Source of the DNA: Treponema socranskii subsp. socranskii VPI DR56BR1116 = ATCC 35536 | GTDB lineage: Bacteria; Spirochaetota; Spirochaetia; Treponematales; Treponemataceae | Assembly (NCBI RefSeq): GCF_000468115.1 | Contig: NZ_AVQI01000067.1 | Coordinates: 62,001 to 126,000, forward strand | Reading direction: 5' to 3' | DNA length: 64,000 nt | Shown here: in pieces, positions 1-7,882 of the stretch | Layout of the letters: every line of letters starts with the position of its first letter | How positions within the stretch are numbered: position 1 is the stretch's first letter | Translations under genes and position numbers: made by a program | The notes under the pieces: model-generated | What the model was told of the DNA's origin: nothing | The model's database searches: none | Seen by the model: the letters and a program-made list of their open reading frames with translations, nothing else

Positions 1-67
1 CAGGGACAGACCCCACAAGGGAAACTCCCCCGGCGGTAACGGAACGGGGATGTAGGCTGCCGGATTC

Positions 68-1405
68 CTATCTTATTTTTTTTAGTTTTATTATCTTGCG
101 GTATGCTTCAATGCCGGATTCGCTTTCCGTAGAAATATCCATATAAAACATCGTATCTATTTTTGGCAGTTTTAAATATTTTTCCGTCGCAGATACATCA
201 ACGGCAATTTTCAGATATTTCATTTCAGTCAATTTCTTTAGGAAAAGCAAAGAATTCTTTTTTTCGCCGTTCCAATAGACATCCGCGTCGGCAAGGTAAT
301 CAAACAGGTTTTTCCAGTCTTGCCGTGTCGGTGCGTTGCCGGCGGCAGTGTGGCGCTTTAAGTATTTATCACTCGTAATGAGATATTGCTCGAGCACAAT
401 GATATTTCGTGCATCGGCATCGATCCCTTGCGTGTGCAAAAAATCGATGATTTTTTTATCGAAAAAGCCGACCGGCGTCGTGTTGCGGGTGTTCACGCGA
501 TTTATCTCTTTATTTTTATACGCCTCATCGACAAAGGCCGAAAGCTCATCCCGATAAATTGTCGAGTTCTGCAGCGTTTTAATAACGGCATCGATCTCTT
601 GCGGCATCTCCTGTTGTGCCTTTTTCAAACACTCCTGCAGCACCGGGATCGTCCGTCCCGTTTGCCCCTGATTCCAGTTAAACCCCGGCGTGATGCCTTG
701 CGGTAATCTTTCAAGCGTTCCTTTTCGCTCGTTAAAATAGTTGCGATACTTGTCCGGAGGCGCTTTTGTTTTTATGCGAAGCGTCCCGCCGCCCGAACCG
801 TCGGCGGCAGGCGGCACTTTTATGCCTTCGTTTTCATATCGTTGTTTTCGCGCTTCCGTTACCGCCCGCGTGTAGCACTTGCACCCGTACCCATTCGGCG
901 GAAAATGATTGTTCCAAAACGGATCGTCTTTCGGCAGGATAAGCCCGTCCCATGCGAGGTGCTGCTCGCGGTGCTTTTGGCTGTTGCCGACCCGGTACAT
1001 TAAATACGGATGCATGTCGCTTGCCATCGTGCGCTCGTACTGTCCCTTTTGATACGCGCTCCGCAAATTCACATTGTAAATCGTCCGGAGCCGCCGGTCA
1101 CTTCCGAGTTGCGCGTCCACCTCGCGTCCGGTCAGCGGATCGGTCATTTGCTTTTTGCCCCACCATCCCTTTTGCTGGAGTGTCGGCCTTATGTTCTTCT
1201 TAAAACTCTCAAAGCTCTGCCCGTCCTCTATCGCCTTTTCAACCGCCTTTTTCATATCGCTTAAAACATCGATCTGCATCGCTTTCGCGACGGTAAACGC
1301 CGTCGCATGTTCTTCGTTCCACACATCCTTGTACGAAAAACCGACTTTGAGATTTTTATTTTTGATATAATCGAGCGCTTCTTTCGGGATAAACTTTTCA
1401 GGCAT
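68..1405 (-). CDS. Phage MuF (gp30-like) head morphogenesis protein with extra C-terminal domain
   Basis: Minor head protein of the Mu gpF / SPP1 gp7 family, which is packed with the portal and helps head assembly. The MuF core occupies roughly the first 220 residues and ends in the characteristic region with WNNHFPPNGYGCKCY and two cysteines. About 200 further residues follow, basic at the very C-terminus; they resemble the toxin-like tails (PBECR-type nuclease domains) known on many MuF proteins, but I cannot name the domain with certainty. The ATG at 1405 is preferred to the upstream GTG at 1426 because an AAGGAG lies nine bases before it. The start overlaps the end of the methyltransferase gene, so the two are translationally coupled. 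Confidence 0.85.
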   Translation of the reverse strand: MPEKFIPKEALDYIKNKNLKVGFSYKDVWNEEHATAFTVAKAMQIDVLSDMKKAVEKAIEDGQSFESFKKNIRPTLQQKGWWGKKQMTDPLTGREVDAQLGSDRRLRTIYNVNLRSAYQKGQYERTMASDMHPYLMYRVGNSQKHREQHLAWDGLILPKDDPFWNNHFPPNGYGCKCYTRAVTEARKQRYENEGIKVPPAADGSGGGTLRIKTKAPPDKYRNYFNERKGTLERLPQGITPGFNWNQGQTGRTIPVLQECLKKAQQEMPQEIDAVIKTLQNSTIYRDELSAFVDEAYKNKEINRVNTRNTTPVGFFDKKIIDFLHTQGIDADARNIIVLEQYLITSDKYLKRHTAAGNAPTRQDWKNLFDYLADADVYWNGEKKNSLLFLKKLTEMKYLKIAVDVSATEKYLKLPKIDTMFYMDISTESESGIEAYRKIIKLKKIR

Positions 1406-2117
1406 TTGCCGCCGCTCCTTGCTCACTGAAAAGGCTTCGTTCTTTTTCTCTTATCGCGTTTTCAATCCTCGTTTTAGCGATGCTAAAATAATTGTCATCC
1501 AGCTCCATACCGATAAACTTGCGGCCGGTATTGATACAAGCGACACCGGTCGTGCCGGAGCCCATAAAGGTGTCAAGTACGGTACCGCCTTCGTCCGTAC
1601 TGTCTTTGATGAATTTTTCGATAAGCTCTACCGGCTTTTGTGTCGGGTGAACCTTCTCGCCGTTTGTTTTTCGTGCGCCGGAGACAAAAGACCGAATGCC
1701 GGATATAATGCTATATGTTCCTTTTACATTAAAAGCATTCCGCTTTGTGGTAAAAATAACGAGTTCGTGTTGATAGGTATAAAAGTTACCAGGACCGGCT
1801 TGTTTGTCCCATACAAGCATATTTTTAACACCTAATATGCCGTACATAATCGGGTAGTAAAACGCATAGCTACGCCAGTCGCAAAAAAAATAAACACAGC
1901 CGTCAGGCTTTAACACCCGCTTGTATGCCGTAAAGAGTTTTTCATAAAACGGTTTACAAATGGCAAGGTCATTAAAACAACCTTTTTGTCCGTTATGCGT
2001 CATGCCTAAAAAATACGGCGGATCGGTGATGACGGCATCGATACTTTCAGCAGGAATTTTAGGCAAAAGGTCGATACAATCGCCGTGTAATAAATTGATA
2101 TTTTCAGTTATTTCCAT
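1398..2117 (-). CDS. Phage DNA methyltransferase (beta-class amino-MTase)
   Basis: An adenine-N6 or cytosine-N4 DNA methyltransferase. Motif IV (TDPPYF) comes near the N-terminus and the SAM-binding motif I (DTFMGSGTTG) near the C-terminus, the order of beta-class enzymes. HPTQKP just before motif I is typical of this group. The protein is about 239 residues and has no partner restriction gene nearby. The ATG at 2117 is chosen because GGAG lies nine bases before it, inside the last codons of the portal gene; an in-frame start at 2207 would overlap that gene by 85 bases. It sits between gp29 and gp30, where Mu itself has no such gene, so it is likely cargo that protects phage DNA from host restriction. 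The target sequence cannot be read from the protein. Confidence 0.88.
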   Translation of the reverse strand: MEITENINLLHGDCIDLLPKIPAESIDAVITDPPYFLGMTHNGQKGCFNDLAICKPFYEKLFTAYKRVLKPDGCVYFFCDWRSYAFYYPIMYGILGVKNMLVWDKQAGPGNFYTYQHELVIFTTKRNAFNVKGTYSIISGIRSFVSGARKTNGEKVHPTQKPVELIEKFIKDSTDEGGTVLDTFMGSGTTGVACINTGRKFIGMELDDNYFSIAKTRIENAIREKERSLFSEQGAAANA

Positions 2118-2121
2118 AAAA

Positions 2122-3693
2122 TTATTCTCCATTGTCAAAGTTCGCATCACCCTCTGCTCGTGCCTTAAAAAATGCGATCGCCATCGTGCGGGCGATTTTT
2201 TCAGCATCCCAGCCGCTCACGAGCTTTTCAAGCTGAGCTTCAAAACTCTTAAAATCTGTCGCTTTATCCGCAGCCTTTTCGATGACCGCCGCAATGTCGT
2301 CCGTTATTTCGATAAAGCCGTCGCCCGTATAGTCGTCAACGGTTTGGCCGCTTTCATCTTGTGCAACTTCGCTTGCATTGAGTGCAACGAGTTCGGATGT
2401 TTGAGCGTTCATCATCGGCTCGTATGCGGCAGGCGCGGTTAATACCTCATCGTCTTTTTCGGGCGACGACAATCCCAAAAGTGCGTGCATCTCCTGCGCT
2501 TTTACATTAAAGCCCAGCGGAACAAGTTTTGTAACCGAATCGACGATGAGCTGCACGTTTTTCGGCTCAACGTATTTTATCCGCAGCTTCGGATATCGCT
2601 CCTGTTTCCCGAAATTGAAATTCACATACGGAATAACAAGGTCGCGGTTCAACGTCTGTTCAAGCTGACGTACATCGGCTTTGAGTATGTCCTGCCTGAC
2701 CGCCTGCTGGTCTTGGCTGTCACCGAGTTTTCCGGGAGTTCCTTCGGCACTTGCCGTCTGCCCCAGTACGAGCTTCGACAGCTGTTTGTCTGCCCATTCG
2801 GCAATCTTTTCGTAAACTTCGGAGTTCCCCGCGGTCGTCTTGCTTTCGATGATATCGATCGCCATAGCATCGGGGATCACCGCACCGACGTCGCTTCCGA
2901 TTGCGGCAACCGCCCGCTTCAAAGTGGCAATATCCTCTTTTGTAGCCTTCCTGCCGTACTTTCCGAGCCTGACCGGATAGCCGAAGCGATCGGCAAACGC
3001 CGCCCAGCTTGTTACGTCGTAGGTTTTTACGAGCCAATAAAAAAGCGCGGTAAAACTCAAACCGCTCGTTATCTGCTTGCCGCTCAACAGGTTCGGCTCG
3101 TGTATGATAAACTTGTACGGCTCTAGCGGGTGCAGCTCCATCCCGTACACATCGCGGAGCGAGAGCACACCCGTTGTCTTGTCGTAAGCAAACCAGCGCG
3201 GATCGCGATAGATAAACGTTTCGGGTTTCCAGCGCGCGCTTCCGGTATTCCAGATGATTTCATTGACGGAAAATCCCTTGCCTAATGCGTCGAGCGCATT
3301 CTTTATCAAATCCATGCTGTCGGCATGGCTGATGATATCTTCATTTACCGCTTCCGCAATGACAAGCGCTTCTTTATCGTCGCCTCCTGCCTGTACATAC
3401 AGCTCCAGTCCTTCGACCGCGTGCTTACGCGTCGAGAGAACCGAGCGATAATGCGCGTCCCGCTCTTCAAGCTCTCCGGCGATCTCCAAATACTCGGCGG
3501 GTACCTCTCCGCGCCGTACCCGATTCAAAATGACGGCAAGCCGCTCCGGAGTAAGACCCGCGACAAGGCCTCCTGACCATAGATCGCGGTTTGAGTTCGC
3601 CACGGGTGTCGCACGCTGTTCGGTAAGCTCTTTTTTATGTATCTGTTCTTTTTTCGTTGTATCCGCTTCTTTTAATCGTCCCAACCGTTCCAT
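2122..3693 (-). CDS. Mu gp29-like portal protein (DUF935)
   Basis: Portal protein of the Mu gp29 / DUF935 family, 523 residues. It forms the ring through which DNA enters the head and to which the terminase docks. Family features include the N-terminal LTPERLAVILNRVRRGE segment, the ERDAHYRSVLSTRK segment and a long alpha/beta core. The start at 3693 has AGGAG seven bases upstream and overlaps the terminase gene by 22 bases. The C-terminal 100 residues are acidic, with repeated aspartates, and contain a second helical region. The gene lies between the terminase and the methyltransferase in one tightly packed operon. Confidence 0.92.
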   Translation of the reverse strand: MERLGRLKEADTTKKEQIHKKELTEQRATPVANSNRDLWSGGLVAGLTPERLAVILNRVRRGEVPAEYLEIAGELEERDAHYRSVLSTRKHAVEGLELYVQAGGDDKEALVIAEAVNEDIISHADSMDLIKNALDALGKGFSVNEIIWNTGSARWKPETFIYRDPRWFAYDKTTGVLSLRDVYGMELHPLEPYKFIIHEPNLLSGKQITSGLSFTALFYWLVKTYDVTSWAAFADRFGYPVRLGKYGRKATKEDIATLKRAVAAIGSDVGAVIPDAMAIDIIESKTTAGNSEVYEKIAEWADKQLSKLVLGQTASAEGTPGKLGDSQDQQAVRQDILKADVRQLEQTLNRDLVIPYVNFNFGKQERYPKLRIKYVEPKNVQLIVDSVTKLVPLGFNVKAQEMHALLGLSSPEKDDEVLTAPAAYEPMMNAQTSELVALNASEVAQDESGQTVDDYTGDGFIEITDDIAAVIEKAADKATDFKSFEAQLEKLVSGWDAEKIARTMAIAFFKARAEGDANFDNGE

Positions 3694-5165
3694 GGGTCAA
3701 CTCCTTTAGCGCCAATTTTTGCCGTTGTCTTTACCGCTTCGTAGGCATACGGCTGATAGTTCGCTTCGTAGCTCTGCAGTTCCGCATACTTTGCCATTAC
3801 TTTGGCAATGCAGGCGTCTCCGTGCCGCTTCGTTCTCCCGCCTCCAGTGCGTTCGGTGATGAGCGGTACTCCCTGTACCACCTTGACGACCTTAAAATCG
3901 TCTCGGATAAACATGTCGTTCGACACGGTTGTGTTTTTATCTTCAAGCGCGCTTTTAAGATGCGGAAAGTTTTCAGCGTACCACTTACGGCTCAACATCA
4001 CCTGATACACATAGCCCGGCCATTCCTGCGCGGCATATTCGGCGATCATCTGCCCGTTGCCTCTGGAGTCAAAAGCGGCTCCTTCAAAATCTTTTAATCC
4101 GTTTCCGATGAGCTTTATCAGCTGCCATTGCTGGGCAAACGGTATGTTGCGCAGTTCGATAACGCAGAGCGTTTTTGTCTTTCCTTCGGCGACGATCTCG
4201 TCGAGCCAAATAACGGTCAAGTCTCCCGATCGCGCAAAGTCTTCGCCCATAACGACGGGATTATCCGTATTGTTCAGCACCGGTTTTATTTCCTTAAACC
4301 ACACGTTGATTTTCCGCTCGCGCTTCCAATCGCTTTCAAAAGTAAACGCATCGCTTTCGACAAAACGGAAGACCGGTACATCCTCTTTTACGCTGTCGAT
4401 AAGAGCGCGCGGAAAATATTGCGTACCGCTTGCGCGAGGCACACAAAAAAGCTCTTCGTCAGCCCCGTCCCCGTAATCTTTAATGAGAGCATCGAGCCAC
4501 GCCGCTTCTTTTTCCTTGCTCCATTCTTCGCCCTTTACCTCGCAAATGCGTTTATACAAACCGTCGTTCAATGCGTCGGTTATGGTCGTCCGCGTCAACG
4601 AGTAATCTTTTTTTCCCTCGTGAATTTCTTTTATCAAATCGTTAAACGGATTATCTTCGCCGTTATGTGTACTCAATATTGCGACTGATCCGCCCCACAT
4701 CAAAAGCGCCAAAGCCGCCTTAAGCAGCTCCGGCAAGTCGTCGCAAAACGCCGCCTCATCGATTATCACATGCCCTTGCTTTGAGCGCAGCGATCGCGCA
4801 ACACTCGGTAATCCCCAAATTTCAAAGCCAGAATCGAAGCGGATTTTATAGACCGTAATGTCTTTATCCTCGTCTTTGATGACCGTCTCACCCAGATCGC
4901 TGTATGCGATGTTTAAAAGCTTCGCCCAAAAAGCGGCATCGTTGATAAATTGCTGTGTCATCTCTTTCGCGTACGAAAGATAATAGCAGTTCATGCCGCC
5001 GGCACTGCGGGAGAGCGAGGCAAGCAGCACGGAGCACAGCGCCTCGACATAGCTTGCTCCGATACGCCGACTTTTTTCCCATACCTTAACCTTCGCTTCG
5101 TTCAACAGCCATTTTTTTTGATAATCGAGCAATATATCTTTGTTTAAGGCTTCAGCTATGGTCAT
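3672..5165 (-). CDS. Mu gp28-like terminase large subunit
   Basis: Large terminase subunit of the gp28 type, 497 residues, the ATP-driven motor that packages phage DNA. The ATPase part has an adenine-contacting N-terminal region (DYQKKWL), an atypical Walker A around KSRRIGASY and a Walker B at VIIDEAAF followed by the coupling region LSTHNG. The C-terminal half should be the RNase H-like nuclease; acidic residues in VVMGEDFARSGD and AAFDSRGNG fit the catalytic metal site. The ATG overlaps the TGA of the gp27-like gene by four bases, so the two subunits are probably co-translated. Confidence 0.93.
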   Translation of the reverse strand: MTIAEALNKDILLDYQKKWLLNEAKVKVWEKSRRIGASYVEALCSVLLASLSRSAGGMNCYYLSYAKEMTQQFINDAAFWAKLLNIAYSDLGETVIKDEDKDITVYKIRFDSGFEIWGLPSVARSLRSKQGHVIIDEAAFCDDLPELLKAALALLMWGGSVAILSTHNGEDNPFNDLIKEIHEGKKDYSLTRTTITDALNDGLYKRICEVKGEEWSKEKEAAWLDALIKDYGDGADEELFCVPRASGTQYFPRALIDSVKEDVPVFRFVESDAFTFESDWKRERKINVWFKEIKPVLNNTDNPVVMGEDFARSGDLTVIWLDEIVAEGKTKTLCVIELRNIPFAQQWQLIKLIGNGLKDFEGAAFDSRGNGQMIAEYAAQEWPGYVYQVMLSRKWYAENFPHLKSALEDKNTTVSNDMFIRDDFKVVKVVQGVPLITERTGGGRTKRHGDACIAKVMAKYAELQSYEANYQPYAYEAVKTTAKIGAKGVDPWNGWDD

Positions 5166-5719
5166 TGTGAAATCCCGAATAATTCCCGCATTATGATTTC
5201 TTTCTTTTTTGTGCTGACCCCTTGCTCTTTGCAGACCGCATCGATTTTTGCGGCAGCTTCGGCAAGGACTGCTTTTCGAATTTCATCTTCCCGTTCGGCA
5301 TTCAGCTTTTCCGCCTGCTCCAAATCTTTTAATCCCCGCGCAACCTTGAAGATGACTTCCGTCATCAATTTGGGATCAACTTCCGATTCTTCCTTTAATT
5401 CCTCCAACTCGGAAATAAGGTCAAAAGCGACAAGCCGTACTTGTTCGTTTACCACTTTGCCGAGCCGGTTCCGCGTATCGCTGCCGTATTTTTCAAGATA
5501 CGCTTCCGCAACCTCACGTGCCTGCCGATTCTTTTCGGCAAACTTTTTCATTCTGACGGCATAGCGGTTCAAGCTGCTTTTCGAGATGAGCGGCTCTCCC
5601 GCTTCCGCATTTATAGCGTCCACTATTTCAAGCTGCGTGACATCGGGGCGGTTGAGTAATTCGATGAGCTTTTTCCGTAAATCTTCCGGCAGCCGATCGA
5701 CGGCGCTTTTCTGTCCCAT
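5162..5719 (-). CDS. Mu gp27-like terminase small subunit (DUF3486)
   Basis: 185-residue protein of the DUF3486 / Mu gp27 family, the probable DNA-recognition subunit of the terminase. The N-terminal 60 residues predict a helix-turn-helix (LPEDLRKKLIELL, then ISKSSLNRYAVRMK), followed by a long charged helical region suited to oligomerisation. It is directly upstream of gp28 with a four-base ATGA overlap and three bases after the gp26-like gene. Gene order and size match the Mu late operon. Confidence 0.88.
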   Translation of the reverse strand: MGQKSAVDRLPEDLRKKLIELLNRPDVTQLEIVDAINAEAGEPLISKSSLNRYAVRMKKFAEKNRQAREVAEAYLEKYGSDTRNRLGKVVNEQVRLVAFDLISELEELKEESEVDPKLMTEVIFKVARGLKDLEQAEKLNAEREDEIRKAVLAEAAAKIDAVCKEQGVSTKKKEIIMRELFGISQ

Positions 5720-5722
5720 GCG

Positions 5723-6016
5723 TTACTCCTCGAACGGCGGATCGATACCGTCGGCGCGTAAAAGCCCGAGCGCAACATCCAAGCCCGGACGGGTAAGTTT
5801 TGCCAACACCAACGCTTTATCTGCGAGCCGTTCCGTGCGAACATAGCCGCGGCGTTCAAGCCAGTTCACGAGCGCATTCACATCTGCGAGGCTTACCGTA
5901 TGCCCGTAGCTTTTTAAAAGCCGTTGGAGCATTTCATTCGACAGCGTTCTGCCGGCATCCTTTTCGAGCCCTTGCAGGATGAGTATTCTTTGATTCGGCA
6001 AAAATATATTTTCCAT
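5723..6016 (-). CDS. Small winged-helix phage protein (gp26-like position)
   Basis: 97-residue protein resembling the small phage family annotated VpaChn25_0724, found next to terminase genes of Mu-like phages. The middle part (NEMLQRLLKSYGHTVSLADV, then NWLERRGYVRTE) reads as a winged helix, and LTRPGLDVALGLL near the end is typical of this group. The ATG at 6016 is preferred over the GTG at 6025 because GAGG lies nine bases upstream. It overlaps the previous gene's stop region. A role in late gene control or terminase function is possible but unproven. Confidence 0.75.
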   Translation of the reverse strand: MENIFLPNQRILILQGLEKDAGRTLSNEMLQRLLKSYGHTVSLADVNALVNWLERRGYVRTERLADKALVLAKLTRPGLDVALGLLRADGIDPPFEE

Positions 6017-6021
6017 TTCCG

Positions 6022-6348
6022 TCACCCTCGCGGTGTTTTATTGATAAACCAATTTTGTATGGACTGCAAAATCGGACGCATACTTTTCAGCTCGCCTTCG
6101 ATATTGCTCATCCGATGTTCGACTGACTGTACAAATGTGTTTTCGAGGTTTTCAATCCTCTTTTCCAATTTGTTTACATCCCTTTGCCGTGCTTCGCTTT
6201 CCCTCTGTAAACTTCCTTTCGTTTCGGTTTTGAAATCATTGTATTTATCCTCCTGCTTCTTTTTCCAATATTGAAAAATACTGAAAGAAAGCGTAAATAC
6301 CGACACAAACGATCCGATCGAATAAAGAACAAATTTCGCTATCTCCAT
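6022..6348 (-). CDS. Membrane-anchored coiled-coil phage protein (gp25 / DUF2730-like)
   Basis: 108 residues: one N-terminal membrane segment (about residues 6-28) followed by a charged helix (about 35-95) with heptad-like spacing, for example VNKLEKRIENLENTF. This layout matches DUF2730 / Mu gp25-like proteins, which sit just before gp26 and gp27 in Mu-like phages. Its function is not known. An additional role with the lysis proteins just upstream is possible because of its membrane anchor. The identification rests on topology and gene order, not on a conserved catalytic motif. Confidence 0.65.
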   Translation of the reverse strand: MEIAKFVLYSIGSFVSVFTLSFSIFQYWKKKQEDKYNDFKTETKGSLQRESEARQRDVNKLEKRIENLENTFVQSVEHRMSNIEGELKSMRPILQSIQNWFINKTPRG

Positions 6349-6360
6349 AGTTGCTGCAGT

Positions 6361-6774
6361 TTAATAGCTCAAGCGTAGCCCGATGCCTAAACCGATTCCT
6401 CCTAAAAATCCTATACTGACCCCGCTCAAGCAAAACATCCAATTTTTTATCGTTTGATTGCGCAGCTCCTTTTCAAAGCCCTGCGCCTTTACCTTCCAGT
6501 ATTCGGCATCCGGTTTATAAGCGAGTACCCCTTGCTTGTACCCTGCGTTATATGCCTCGTCTATGCTTTTCTCAGACTCTTCAACGACGATATCAATGAG
6601 CGCTTGGACTTCCTTTCCCGTGTAGCTTTTCGTTAAGTCGATTCCGTACTTCGGCTCTGAACCGTTCGGCGATCGACTCCCGTTCCCCGCGTAGCTCATT
6701 TGCATTACAAGCAGCATCAACAAGATCGCCACCGGACGTCTGTTCGATTTCTTCTTTCGTTTTATCCCTTGCAT
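6361..6774 (-). CDS. Secreted or membrane phage protein overlapping the spanin-like gene
   Basis: About 137 residues from the ATG at 6774, which has GAGGAG ten bases upstream; the longer frame begins with a TTG inside that ribosome-binding site. A very basic N-terminus is followed by a hydrophobic segment (VAILLMLLVMQMSYAG) that could be a signal peptide or anchor, then a charged helical part and a C-terminal membrane segment with a glycine ladder (GFLGGIGLGIGLRL). There is no lipobox cysteine. It is read in a different frame over about 180 bases of the spanin-like gene, recalling the Rz/Rz1 arrangement. Family unknown; a lysis or envelope role is inferred from position and topology. Confidence 0.6.
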   Translation of the reverse strand: MQGIKRKKKSNRRPVAILLMLLVMQMSYAGNGSRSPNGSEPKYGIDLTKSYTGKEVQALIDIVVEESEKSIDEAYNAGYKQGVLAYKPDAEYWKVKAQGFEKELRNQTIKNWMFCLSGVSIGFLGGIGLGIGLRLSY

Positions 6775-6901
6775 TTTGCGCTTTCTCCTCAACCGTTTTT
6801 CGATCCCGTTTACGCAGCAAAATAAACCCCGCTACGGCACACACTGATGCGAGGATTGCCCAAACGGTAAGTACGACTTTTTTCAGCTTGCTACACAACA
6901 C
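6593..6901 (-). CDS. Putative i-spanin (Rz-like, gp23 position)
   Basis: 102 residues with one N-terminal membrane segment (VVLTVWAILASVCAVAGFILL) and a long charged, helix-forming rest rich in Glu, Arg and Lys (residues about 30-100). This is the topology of inner-membrane spanins, which link to an outer-membrane partner and fuse the envelope during lysis. It starts at a GTG at 6901, overlapping the end of the holin candidate by 11 bases, and its 3' part overlaps the next gene out of frame. No homologue is recognised by sequence; the call rests on topology and position. Confidence 0.6.
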   Translation of the reverse strand: MLCSKLKKVVLTVWAILASVCAVAGFILLRKRDRKTVEEKAQNARDKTKEEIEQTSGGDLVDAACNANELRGERESIAERFRAEVRNRLNEKLHGKGSPSAH

Positions 6902-7115
6902 CTGCTTTACCCTTGTATATATTGTTTATCCAGATCGACGTATCAACCGGCAAAAAAACCGCCTTGCAAAAGCCGCCTGCCATGAGCGCGTCCGTCATCG
7001 CGATATGTGATATGCCGACGGCGTTCAAGACAAACGACCCGATAACGATCGCGATGCCTACGCCAGCCATCACATTGCTCACCGTCTTCATATCGATTCC
7101 TTTCTTCTCTTCCAT
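6891..7115 (-). CDS. Putative holin
   Basis: 74 residues with two predicted membrane segments (VSNVMAGVGIAIVIGSFVL and a weaker one around ALMAGGFCKAVFLP) and a charged N-terminus. Size, topology and position directly after the endolysin fit a small phage holin that permeabilises the inner membrane. The ATG at 7115 follows the endolysin stop by two bases and has AGGTG overlapping the end of that gene. Sequence families of holins are too diverse to assign one here. Confidence 0.55.
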   Translation of the reverse strand: MEEKKGIDMKTVSNVMAGVGIAIVIGSFVLNAVGISHIAMTDALMAGGFCKAVFLPVDTSIWINNIYKGKAGVV

Positions 7116-7117
7116 GC

Positions 7118-7660
7118 TTACACCTCTATCAAAGTTCCCTGTATTTCATCACCGGCTTTTACTCCGCACGATTTTAAAACGCGATTAAACGCAGCCAAAT
7201 CATTCGACGAGAGGATAAAGCAACCGGCGCTCCACGCATAACGGGTATCGGCGCCGAGTGCAAACGAAAAACGATCATGAATAAGCCAGCGGCCGTTTTG
7301 ATAGCCGCCTCTAGTCGTCTGCATCGCGTTTCGGTCTATTTCCTGCCCGTCGATGTCGCGCGTTTTTGTAATCGCATGGATTTGTCCGTGAAATCTGCGC
7401 GGCGGCACAAAACACCGTACTGTAAAATCTCCCGCGGCAACGCTGTCACCGTGCGGAACTGTGTCGCCCGGCTTCATCTTCCCGAAACAATAATTTGCAA
7501 CGCTTTGGCAGCGACAACGGAAAAGCTCCGTATCGTCTGCGGTCAGGATAAAATCGTCGAGACTGTTGTTTTTCCAGTTGTTCTCAAAACTGTCCGGCTT
7601 TTTCGGGTCGGCCTTAAAATCATAAGATGTTTTGTATCGATTTATTTTTATCCGCAGCAT
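7118..7660 (-). CDS. Phage endolysin-like protein with YkuD-like SxGC motif
   Basis: About 180 residues from the ATG at 7660 (GGAG seven bases upstream; an alternative ATG at 7696 has a poorer site). Near the C-terminus it has a histidine (LIHDRFSFALG) followed by WSAGCFIL, which recalls the His...S-x-G-C active site of L,D-transpeptidase/YkuD-type cysteine enzymes and of small phage wall-degrading proteins. It occupies the endolysin position at the head of the lysis genes in Mu-like order. The exact bond cleaved is unknown. It is the first gene after the prophage edge. Confidence 0.6.
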   Translation of the reverse strand: MLRIKINRYKTSYDFKADPKKPDSFENNWKNNSLDDFILTADDTELFRCRCQSVANYCFGKMKPGDTVPHGDSVAAGDFTVRCFVPPRRFHGQIHAITKTRDIDGQEIDRNAMQTTRGGYQNGRWLIHDRFSFALGADTRYAWSAGCFILSSNDLAAFNRVLKSCGVKAGDEIQGTLIEV

Positions 7661-7739
7661 TCTTAAACTCCGTTTCCTTATCTTACCGACTTTCATCCGT
7701 AAAACTCTCGAAACGGCTGTTAATATAATCGCTGATGTA

Positions 7740-7764
7740 AAAAAAAGAGAGCCTTTCGGCTCCC
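7740..7764 (-). terminator. Intrinsic terminator at the prophage edge
   Basis: Read on the minus strand, GGGAGCC-GAAA-GGCTCTC is followed by a run of T. It stands between the disrupted sdaAA and the endolysin gene and would stop transcription coming from the serine dehydratase genes into the prophage lysis genes. Confidence 0.85.
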
Positions 7765-7800
7765 TAAATAATTACATATACTGTAACGCGCTTGCACTAT

Positions 7801-7846
7801 ATTCCCGATATTTCCCGCTTTTTCCCGGAAAATCCCGCCTTTTCTC
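7801..7846. repeat. Phased CCCG repeats near the prophage end
   Basis: Five short T/A-rich units each carrying CCCG (the last CTCCG) follow each other at about 9-11 base spacing, starting around 35 bases inside the inferred prophage end. One unit, TTCCCGGAA, is itself a palindrome. Helically phased repeats next to a transposon end are what one expects for transposase or repressor binding, but no such role has been shown here. Confidence 0.6.
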
Positions 7847-7882
7847 CGTCATTTAACATTCTATTCTCTGGCTTTATCAACA

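Larger units (their letters stand above)
1..7882 (-). mobile_element. Mu-like prophage, one end only
   Basis: A run of minus-strand genes in the order of the Mu late region: endolysin, holin and spanin candidates, gp25-, gp26- and gp27-like proteins, gp28 terminase, gp29 portal, gp30 MuF. The host sdaAA frame stops matching its family at the ATG complementary to 7881-7883. On the plus strand the putative element ends in CA at 7881-7882, so the other strand begins TG, as in Mu-type transposing phages. The rest of the element, including any transposase and repressor genes, lies beyond base 1. Bases 1-67 hold no gene I can recognise. The boundary is inferred from the sdaAA break and the TG/CA rule, because the second end is not visible. 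Confidence 0.85.
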
